Source: Purshia tridentata (Eukaryota; Streptophyta; Magnoliopsida; Rosales; Rosaceae). Taken from it: DNA of 42,283 nt. The position numbers and the translations under genes are program-made. The DNA is taken from positions 1-42,283 of the forward strand of contig QANT01001965.1 of assembly GCA_003254885.1 (NCBI GenBank), written 5' to 3'. Positions 32,813 through 42,283 of the stretch are shown here, piece by piece; positions within the stretch are counted from its first letter, which is position 1; the number at the start of each line of letters is the position of its first letter. A model generated the notes under the pieces. The model had not been told where the DNA came from and ran no database searches. It worked only from the letters and a program-made list of their open reading frames with translations.

Positions 32813-34179
32813 CTAGTAACCCCCTTGAATATAAGCATTCAAGCGGTTTAGCTCCTCCCGATGCTCGCTCACCACGGCACGAACCACATCACCAATGGAC
32901 ACCATTCCAATCATTCCCCTGTCATCTATTACTGGAATGTGCCTGATTCGGTTATCTACCCAGCAAACACACGAATTTCAAGCTCACTTAAGCTACCTTG
33001 CAGCCCAAGAAAATACAATAAAAAAAATTCATCAAGTTAGAAAATCACATAATACCTGTCATCAGTTGCATTGCCCGCAGAACTTTGGTGTCAGGGGTGA
33101 CAGTAATAAGCTTGTTCTACCGCCACCAAATTATAGCATTTTCCATCAGAAGATGTAAAACATTCATGAAGAGAAATGTAATGAAACTTAAAACAAATGT
33201 AAATCCTAATAAACAAAAGAAAATGAAAGTTTTAACAAGTTATACCTCCTCAGTCATGATATCCCCAACCTTTGTTGACTTGGATGATCTTCCCTGCACT
33301 ATGATCTTCCTGAGATAATCTGGGAATTATTCACCAAACAGAAAACAAAATTAATTTTTCAGAACCCAAATGTATCTTCTGATCATTGTCAGTGCAGCTT
33401 GTACCGCCAATAGAAGTGAACATCAAATTTAAGAAAATTTCTAATTTGGTAAGAAGATACTACCTATCATAATATCATTCAACCAAGATTCTAGTTGATC
33501 ATATAAACTTTTAATCCTAGCAACCAAAAAAGAAAGTTCCTTTGAGCAGTAGATGTTCAACATATATCATGTCAGGGTCAAATTGTAATCGAGGCCCATC
33601 AAAACCATACAAAGTGATTATTCCTTCAAACTTTATACAGTCTAACTCCCACTAGAAGACCTTTAACATCATGATCCCAAAAATGTGTTATATGAGCCAC
33701 AGAAGCCTTAATGTAAAAGTACCTCTCTCTGTTATGATTCCTGCAATAGATTTTTGCTCTCCAGGTTTCACAACAACCAAGGCCCCAACATTGTGCTGGG
33801 TCATCTGCAAAAGAAAATGATTAATTTAATATGACTCAAGACTCATGACATAAACCCTCCATGCCAAATCTTGTCAGTCATAGCAATAATATGAATTGTC
33901 ATAAAGCTCAAATATGCATACCGACTTAACAGCGTCATAAACAGAGTCACTCGTAGTGCACCACAGCCAGGAACCATCAGCACCTTTACCTTTTGCATTC
34001 AAGACGTCTGCAATTTTGGTGCTTTCAAAGCCATGCTCTTCTATGCGGGCAGGCGTAGCAGACTCAAAGCGTGAAAACGCAACAGGCTGAATCAGGGGAT
34101 TCACAAGACGGATGTGTTGCAAAACTGCATTTTTCACAAGGTGTCCACGTGATGAAAAAGCTTGAAGTGCTCCCTGCAT
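32813..34179 (-). CDS. CBSX3: CBS-pair protein CBSX3, mitochondrial
   Basis: Exons 34179-33922, 33804-33723, 33319-33246, 33116-33056 and 32955-32813 (minus strand) join in phase to give 205 residues, the usual size. The first 45 or so residues are basic and Ser/Arg-rich, a mitochondrial presequence. Two CBS repeats follow: about 57-120 (with MTQHNVGALVVVK and GIITERDYL) and about 133-190 (VGDIMTEE, MQLMTDNRIRHIPVID, GMVSIGDVV). CBS pairs bind adenosine nucleotides. Arabidopsis CBSX3 is reported to regulate the mitochondrial thioredoxin TRX-o2 and so the redox state. The start ATG lies just inside an exon whose acceptor is at 34185, which points to an intron in the leader (donor at 35109). 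Confidence 0.94.
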
Positions 34180-36868
34180 TTTACCTGTTTGAAGAGATAG
34201 GTTACAGTTCATAAACAACAAATGTTAGATTGCCTCAGCGCATGGATGATTTTTCTTCAGAATGGTTTAAGCAACATGCTTTTGATACAGACTTTAACCA
34301 AAACAAATATAAAAAATTAAGATGACTCCCTCACCAGTAAGTGCACCTCAAAATAGCTTTTGATTTTTGACTCTTGGGTGATATTGTTTAATTTACTCCA
34401 TTTAATTTGGATTTATTTTATTTAGCTTTCCTATTTGGTTGGTTTTATAAGTCAGGTAGTCAAATGGTCTTGCTTTCTGGGCTTTGCATCCCTATACAAG
34501 AACCTGTAGATCTCATAGTGTAATGATATAGCTATAAATGAAGGAATTAAGAAATAAATGAATAAATAAATAAAAGGTAGCTTCTTGGAAGCCAGTTACC
34601 CCAGAAAACATATATCAGGGAATTGGGTCTAGCTAACATATACCAAATAAGCTTTAGTCTTTAGAGTTCAAGAGTATAGTCAATCATCAAGACTTTTAAA
34701 ACGTCAACATAAAACTGGATACGGTCAAAATATTCACAGTTTTTGACATACTGATAAATCCAGCTTGAAATGGAAGGCTGTCCAGCAGTTCATATACCCA
34801 CTATTAATCCCATCTTTTTTTTTTTTTGGTCCGAACAATTAATCCCATACTTACTTAGCCGATGTGAGATTACTATAAAGAAATTAATAATAGTATAATA
34901 CCCAAAAAAAGTGTGTATATATATATATATATAGAAATGAAATAAGACACTCAAGATGCCACTTGATCGTGCACAACCAACGATCGATCAGTGCTAAATG
35001 AAAAACTATTGCAATCAAAGATTTATTTCAGCTATATAAGTTGCAGATAAGACTCACTAGGTAGCGTGGTTGAAGAAGAAGAAGACTGTGGGAGAGAAAG
35101 ACAAATTACCAGAGGGGTAGCGGCACCTTCGGCTTCGGATGGATATGGACTACTGGACCTGTCAAGACCTAATTTTGACTTCTTAAATTAAGCACAACTG
35201 CAAACGGCGCTTGTAATGGATAGAAAAAACCGTTTGCTAACGTTATTCACTTTGCCCTTGACTTTATAGTTGACACGAGTCTGAAAGACTCAAACGGCGC
35301 GGACTTAACTTAACGGTTATTTTTCCTTTTTAAATTCTTTTTTCATATGCCAAGGCTTTTCTTTTAAACTTGTTTATCTAATAAGACATGGTTTTGTTGA
35401 CAAAAATAAGAGAATAATTTTTATTTTTTTCCTTAGTAAAACATCCTATTTTCAGGATCTCAAATGTTCAGCTACTAAAATTCACGAATCGTTTGTTAGA
35501 TGAAGTAAAGTAAAAAAAATTAAAGATTTCAATAAAAAATAAGAATAACCCAATTCAAAAAATATATATATAGAATATTGAATGCCTTACTTTTTTAATT
35601 CACTTTACATTTTCAAAATCCAATTATGATGGCCTTGGATTAAATTTCCTAACTAACTAACCTAAAAATAAAGCTAATCAATTCTATATAAGAAAATGAA
35701 AAACTAACTAATCAATTTTATTCGTATGATATATTATTAGTGAAAGTCAACCATGTTATGTTGTTAAATATTCATCGTAAAAAGACAATTTATTCGCTAT
35801 TTATCACCCAGACTTTTAAGTCTTAACAACCTTAACATAGTAAGTTATATATATGTATGCAAGCACACTTTGCTCACAAAAATACCTTAATCCCCTTGGT
35901 AGTTGCTACCTTATCTCCATTTTCTTATTGATCTTCAAGGCTTATTCATGATTGTTTGAAAAGAGTTCATTAGTTTAATGGTCCAATTGGCTTGTGAAAC
36001 TGTTTATCTCACACACACGTAATACATAAAAATTTCTGAGTAGATAATGATACCACCTCAGCAATATGACTTTTTGATGTGAAGGTTACACCTAATAATA
36101 TTTGGTGCGGGTTTGACGAGATCGAAGCATCCCATCTGCCTGAGATATTCATCTTCAAAGTTTCTTATTTGATCTGTGAGTCTTAGCAAATAACACCAAC
36201 AAACCACAAAACAAGACGATGCAACAACATTGATATAGCAGGACTTGACTATGTCCAACGCTCCAACCTAACTAAAGGAGTACTTCACTTTATACAAACA
36301 ATGCAGAGTTCAATATATCATTATATCAAACACCAAAGCTAGCTGTGAGCCTTTTTAAGGCTTAAAGAGTGAATTTTTATATATTAAAGTTTATTATTTA
36401 AGAAAGTTGGGTAATAACAATTAAGAGGGTCTTTCTCGTGCTTGTCACATGATGCAACCGATTATTAAATGGTATGCATTATGCAACGAGTTGGACCAGG
36501 AGTAGATGAAATATTTATATGCAATTTTATTTGTTTTCCTTTTTTGTTATTTCCAAAGGTGAAATTTTTCCAATTTAGTAGAAGAAAAAGAAGGTGAAGA
36601 TTGAAAAAGGAGCATAGCCAAAGTGTGGGAGAGGCAACAAGTTCTTGCATATGGTCCCTTGTGTAAAATCATTAATTTCATCAACCCTTTTTTTAATTAT
36701 TACTATTATTTTTTGGTTTATAGCATCTGGGTCTGTGCCAAAGTGAGTACCAACTCATCTTCTCTCCCTACTGTGCTCTTATTTTGTTTTTGAATCTGTT
36801 TATAAGAATTGGTTTGGTGGATCCGATTTGGCAATTGGGTATTTGGTAAAGTATCGAATACTATTCGA
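34180..36868. other. Divergent spacer between CBSX3 and PP2C
   Basis: No gene was recognised. It holds the CBSX3 leader intron, its promoter with AACGG motifs (35201-35320), a long AT-rich middle part and the PP2C promoter and leader. A short frame on the minus strand at 36058-36258 resembles nothing I know. Confidence 0.55.
34185..35109 (-). other. Probable 5' UTR intron of CBSX3
   Basis: On the minus strand a donor (CTCTG before GTAATTTG) ends at 35110 and an acceptor (TTCAAACAG) lies at 34185, five bases before the CBSX3 start codon. There is no coding sequence between them. Leader introns of this size are common in plant genes. Confidence 0.55.
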
Positions 36869-38899
36869 ATGGGTTCTTGCTGTTCTACTACGTCCAAAGG
36901 CATGGGAAAGAGGATTGATACGGTGGAGATGTGCACAGTGGACACCGCCGACGAAGCTGGTGCTGCTTCTCCCAAGAGCAACAAGCAGAGCTCGCGGAGG
37001 TGGAAGAGGAAGAAGTCAGGAGGAGCTGAAGGAGTGGGTGATAGAGATTTGGGTCATCAACTTGAGATTCCTGGGAGACTGATTAGCAATGGCTCCAGCA
37101 AAGTTGCATGCTTGTATACTCAGCAAGGCAAGAAAGGAACCAATCAAGACGCCATGCTTGTATGGGAGGTTAGTGTTCACTAACTTACACAGTTACACTC
37201 CTACTCTTCTAACTTTGATTGCTGTATTACATATTCATCATCAGAATCAATTTTTACTGTGATCTGTCCCCAAAATCAAAACCCATTTCTTCCATGCGCT
37301 ATCTTTACTATTTCTGTAGTTGGTTTTGCAAGCACTAGGCTGTGATTTTGTCTTCTTATATTTGCTGGGGCTGTGCTAGATTGAGTAGGAAATGGATTTT
37401 TGTATAGCGTGAGTTGGAAAGAAGCATTTGAAAATTGTTGTTGTCTTGGATAGGATGGTTTTAATGAAATGGAGAAACATAAAAGTTGATCATGCTGTTG
37501 CTTCAATTGCACAGTTGCTAGATCACTTACGTTTTTGTGTTTTTATTCGGGATTTACTTGAATTTTGAGTTACATAAGTATATTTTCATACTTGTTTTAG
37601 TTCACGCTTCAGAGCAAAGATTCCCACTCTAGTTTCAGCAAATATATCACTAATATATTTTAAGTTAGTGTGATTTTGGTGTGATGATTTGGTTACAATG
37701 TTTGTATGACAGAATTTCAGTACAAGAAGTGATACAATATTTTGTGGGGTATTTGATGGCCATGGTCCATTTGGTCATATGGTTGCCAAGAAAGTTCGGG
37801 ATTCTCTTCCCCTTGTACTGTGCACTCAGTGGAAAGCTAATTCAAACGGTGACTTGAGCAACCTCAGTAAGACTGAAAATGCAAATGGAGGCTCTAATTT
37901 TGAGGAAACTGCATCTCCGAGCATGGATGATGAATGGTGCGACTCATTGGAGGTTCAGGAAAATGGAGAAATCCCTGACATGTATTCACCACTAAAAAAG
38001 TCATTCTTGAAGGCTTTCAAGTTAATGGATAAGGAATTAAAATTGCATCCCACAATTGATTGCTTCTGCAGTGGGACGACTGCTGTTACATTGGTAAAGC
38101 AGGTGATTATTCATGAAACATCCTCAAATGATTTTCTGCCATACACATAACCATCACTTTTTCTATACATGTGTGTATTGAAGCAATGGAGAAGCATGGG
38201 GAACTTAGTTATTTAAGCATGAATTTTTTGATGATAACATAAAGAGCTTCACAAAAGAAACTAAATGTGTGAAAAATTAAGTTTTAAGAACCTTAAGTGC
38301 TGATTTTTTTGTCATAAAGGATAACCTCACCAAATTTAGCAAAACATTTAAAATTTGGTTTGATCACTTAAGCATCAAATCTGTCAAATAAAATGGTAAA
38401 ATATGTTGGAAATAAGCTAGAAAATATTTTGTATTTAACATCTTTATATTAGTACTCACTCTGTAATCAAAGGTTTCTGCACACTTTGAAACTTTAGAAA
38501 ATTTATTCTTCCTAATCTGCTTTTCTCTAATATGATTATAAGAAATCTGATCTTTGGGTAAGTGATTATAATTGTTGATCATTATTATGACAGCCTATAA
38601 GCTTAAATCTAGTTATCCTTGCTATATTCTCCATTTTTTTTATGGACAATCTTATCAGTTATCGTATTGGTATTGCTTCAAGTGATTGAAAGTGTTCTTA
38701 GTTGAAAGCTGACCCATGTGCCCAAGATGATGAAATTTTGTACAGTTGTTGCAACAACTAATTTGTAGATGTATGGTTTTTCAGGGTCAGAATCTTGTAG
38801 TTGGAAATGTTGGGGACTCAAGAGCTGTGCTGGCAACAAGAGACAAAGACAACTCTTTGATTGCTGTGCAATTGACAGTAGACTTGAAGCCTGATCTTC

Positions 38900-38931
<32 letters not shown>

Positions 38932-39881
38932 ACGCACACACACACACACACACAAACTCTGATGTAGAACTACCGAGTACTGACCCCCCCAAAAAAAAAA
39001 TTATTTTGATAAAAATTTACCGTCTCTTCTGTAATTAGGGGAAGCCGCTAGGATCCAACAATGCAAAGGAAGGGTATTTGCATTGCAGGATGAGCCAGAG
39101 GTCGCTCGTGTATGGTTGCCTAATAATGATTCTCCTGGTTTGGCAATGGCTAGAGCCTTTGGGGACTTCTGTTTAAAGGATTTTGGTCTAATTTCTGTCC
39201 CAGACGTTTACTATCGCCATCTCACTGAAAGAGATGAGTTCATTATTCTTGCCACTGATGGGGTATTTTTCTTTTTTCCTTTCTATGTTCTTGGTTTCTT
39301 TCCACCTAAAAGAGATAAATATATTGCACATCATTCAGGTTTGGGATGTCCTTTCAAATAAGGAAGCTGTCGAAATTGTGGCTTCTGCCCCTGGTCACAC
39401 GACAGCAGCCAGGGCTCTTGTAGACTGTGCTGTTAGAGCCTGGAGACTTAAATACCCTACCTCCAAGAATGATGATTGTGCTGTTGTATGCCTTTTTCTA
39501 GAACAGTTGTCTGCAGCTGGTGAGGCTGTGACAGAGAATGATGCAACAAAAATTAATGAAGGAGAAATGGAAGGGATGGCAATCACAGATGAGAATAATG
39601 AGGATTTAGAAATTAGTGATTCTCATGCCGCTGTTCTTGAGCATTCGGGTACTGTACGAAGCTCTGATGAGATTGTGCCTGCCTCCGAGTCAACAGAGCA
39701 AAAGCTTCCTGTGAAGTGTGAAGGCCAGTCTAAAAGAAGTCTAGCAGAGTGCATTTCAACTGCAGAGGATGAAGACTGGTCAGCCTTGGAGGGTATTACT
39801 CGGGTTAATAGTCTGTTAAGCATTCCCAGATTGTTATCAGGTGACAAAAGAAATGCCAGTTGGAGAAAAAAGTGGCTATGA
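36869..39881 (+). CDS. Protein phosphatase 2C, myristoylation-type N terminus
   Basis: Exons 36869-37168, 37713-38102, 38785-38902, 39039-39262 and 39339-39881 join in phase to give 524 residues. The protein begins MGSCCS, a site for N-myristoylation at Gly2 with palmitoylation likely at the cysteines, so it probably sits at the plasma membrane. The PP2C domain spans about 80-410. Metal-binding and catalytic motifs seen: NQDA (92-95), FDGHG (114-118), VGDSRAV (239-245), ARAFGD, ATDGVWD (341-347) and KNDDCAVV. The enzyme is a Mg/Mn-dependent Ser/Thr phosphatase. About 110 acidic residues follow the domain as a regulatory-looking tail ending in basic residues. It belongs with plant PP2Cs such as PP2C33, 52 and 66; the exact orthologue is not certain, and it is not of the ABA co-receptor class. 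Confidence 0.93.
38904..38954. repeat. (CT)n(CA)n microsatellite at a PP2C splice donor
   Basis: Fourteen or so CT units (38904-38931) followed by about ten CA units begin inside the donor of PP2C intron 3, whose GT is at 38903-38904. Confidence 0.9.
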
Positions 39882-42283
39882 AACATCTGAAGGTTGTCAT
39901 TCCATTTCAATCTCGGAAAAACAGATCTTGAATGATACCTGTGTCACGTCCAAATTGTTTCTCAAAAAATGGGTTTGTTCAAATTCACTGCCAGTAAGAG
40001 AATCTGGAGGTTTCAGGTTGCCAGATACAGATTCACAGGTATCACACAATTCCTAGATATATCACCAAGCCACTTTATGTTAAGAAACTTCTATTTGTTG
40101 GATATAGTGGCCCTGCAAATTTTGTTGGTGATATTGTCCTTTGGAATATGGATGGACAACTATATTGTAGTCCAGCGAAATTGAGCTGTCGTTTTGTGTT
40201 GTTTTTCACTTTGTCATTCCGTTTATAGACATTTTGGCTTAAAATACACTCTATAAAATTGATTTATTTGGCAGGGCAAGATTATTTACGCCATGCACAC
40301 CGATTCTTGGTGCACTGTACCAGGTAGCCCACTGTTAACATTTGACATGTATATACGACTTAGATAAATTTCTCATAAGAATCAGCTTGTTGATAAGATA
40401 GTAATTGATTGATTGTTCTTTTTACCTGGTAATTTAATTAGTGCACCCACCAAGTATTGAAGTACCTCAACGTGCATGCATACTGGGGGAGGAGGTAGTT
40501 GCTTTTCTGTTTGGCTGAAAGGCCTTTGGTACGTTTAAGTTCATTGCAGCCATAACTGACATTATGGTTTGAGTAGGTCACAGTCACACCATTAATACTC
40601 AAAGTACAGACTTACCAATCAGGCACCACCCTTTTTTTGGGTAATAAAGGCCTCTCAAATGAAGCAATATTGGATGTTGCACTTTAGTATGAATTCATTT
40701 GTAATAGGAAATAGTAATTGTGACTGATTAGTGGTCCTCTCAGAAGTTAGGAACTTGGTGGGGACTGTTCTAGGTTAGCCCTATCCCAACTGGGCCATAT
40801 CTCCAGTATATTGAAGAGAATAATTTAGTCATTTGCAATATGAAGAATTCTATCCAACTTTTTTAAATTTACCTTTTTCACCGAATTTTTCTTTTGTTAT
40901 TTTCATTCGATAATGTATTTTCATGATTTAAATTATTCATATTTTATATTTAACTATAAAGATTATTTTTATAAAAAATTAACTAAATTAGAAATCATTT
41001 GATTATGTAACTGTGATCAAATAAAGAAATAGATTTAATAATAATTTGATTTACTTTTAATTTATTATAAAGATTATATGATCAAACGATTTTTGATTTA
41101 ATTTATTTTTTTCAGAAATAATCTTCAAATAATCATTTAAAATATGAACCGTTCGAATTATGAAAATACATTGTGAAATGAGAATAATAAATAAAAAAAT
41201 AGATGGAAAAAGTGAATAGAGAAGATAAATAACATTTCTCTTACAATATTGGGTCAAACTTTGATAAAGTTGGGAAATTTTTATATAAATGATCCTGTAT
41301 GGCTATATGGTTTTGAAGAGAAAAGTGACGAATAACAATGATGATTATTCACAAAAGAAAGGCCAAAAGGACACAGAAACCTCTGTAGTTGATGATCGAC
41401 ACATGTTTATTTCTGTTATGCCTTTCCTTTCCAATTTCTTTTTCTTTCTCTTCTTTGCAATTTTGAACCTTGATGCCTTTTTTCTCTTTTCTGTCACCTT
41501 GTTTTTATCCTTTGTTTATCACTGTTTAGTACTGTGCACAAAGATTCCTCTACAGAGTCGACCATGATTTTATACTATAACCAAGTAATGGCATAATAAA
41601 ATTGAAATATGAATTCCGAAAAACCTGTATGAAAATTCTTGTTAGTGACTATAAAAGACAACCTGGAGATGTAGATAAGGTTCTGTATTACTATGCTTTC
41701 TATATATCTGGGAATGAAAGTTGGAGAGAAAAAGAAGGAAAAAAAAAAAAAAAAGCTGCAATAGTGAAATTAATATCTATTGTCTTGTGCGAGCAGACAA
41801 AGGATCTTCATGATCAATTGATTTTCACACTGATTGCCACAAAGAGGTAGAGAGTGGTACAGGGATATAGCAAAGGGGGGTTTCTATCTTTGCCTGCTCA
41901 TTGAATTCACTTGTTTGCTAGTGATTTGTTTCAACTGTAGATGCCTTTTCACCTCAGCTGGCTCATCATGCTACAACGCATCAAAGGTTTGTCCCTGCAC
42001 ATTGAATAAATAGGTGAATAATGAAAATGTTCTAGGTTCATATACATTTTTGCTTACCTTTTTGGTACTAGGCATTTTTGATTACTTTCTAACCGTTTAA
42101 TTTTTGTTATAATATATGATATATCGTATATCATCAAGGAATGTAATTTCGATTTCGTTGGAAATTTCGATTTCGCTAGGANCGATTTCGTTGGAAATTT
42201 CGATTTCGCTAGGATTTCGACAAAAACAACGGAAATTGCTATCAAACAATAGAAATTTTAAATGAAACTTTACAATATGCTTA
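39882..42283. other. AT-rich region right of PP2C
   Basis: The first part should hold the PP2C 3' untranslated region. Beyond about 40850 the sequence is very AT-rich with only short, low-complexity frames. No gene was recognised. Confidence 0.55.
42150..42214. repeat. 32-bp direct repeat split by an N
   Basis: Bases 42150-42181 and 42183-42214 are identical (starting CGATTTCGTTGG) and are separated only by the N at 42182. Each copy contains ATTTCGATTTCG-like internal repeats. It may be a real tandem repeat or an unmerged contig overlap. Confidence 0.85.

Noticed and set aside
36058..36258. 66-codon frame on the minus strand, considered as a retroelement fragment
   Set aside because: No motif of a polymerase or capsid could be seen, and no flanking repeats were found.
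41602..41850. 82-codon frame at the right end
   Set aside because: Contains a long Lys run from a poly-A tract and resembles no family.

Overview
The window is nuclear DNA from a flowering plant, most likely a eudicot. Its genes have many short AT-rich introns with GT-AG borders, and it carries plastid- and mitochondrion-targeted proteins, a CYP714 cytochrome P450, a plant reticulon and a plant-type PP2C. The species cannot be fixed from the sequence. The neighbouring YCF54 and FHIT genes recall Arabidopsis, where as I remember they are At5g58250 and At5g58240.

I rebuilt nine intact multi-exon genes by joining exons so that phase and conserved family residues run through every junction. From left to right they are: a CYP714-family P450 (+, 2671-4895); a reticulon-like ER membrane protein (+, 5759-7124); a plastid Ycf54/LCAA protein needed by the Mg-protoporphyrin monomethyl ester cyclase (-, 7896-9353); a FHIT dinucleoside-triphosphatase (+, 11793-13725); a 20-exon RecQ helicase with a WRN-like RQC-HRDC layout (+, 14457-23010); a mitochondrial calcium uniporter (-, 23742-26234); a TLC-domain membrane protein (-, 27995-30865); the mitochondrial CBS-pair protein CBSX3 (-, 32813-34179); and a PP2C phosphatase with a likely myristoylated N terminus (+, 36869-39881). 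A tenth locus, plastid ribosomal protein L17 (-, 10351-11599), is broken by a stop and three indels within about 150 bp. It shares a 193-bp divergent promoter with FHIT.

The genes do not form a pathway; this is ordinary mixed gene space. Ends and spacers are AT-rich. The first 230 bases look like the end of a DNA transposon, and there are several microsatellites and short tandem duplications.

No new multi-gene system is visible. The points most worth checking are: a probable AT-AC (U12-type) intron in FHIT next to a 3-base exon; a GC-AG intron in the helicase; the lesion cluster in RPL17; two single Ns, each sitting between identical direct repeats, which suggests assembly joins; CT microsatellites abutting splice donors in two unrelated genes; and an E2F-type site upstream of the helicase.
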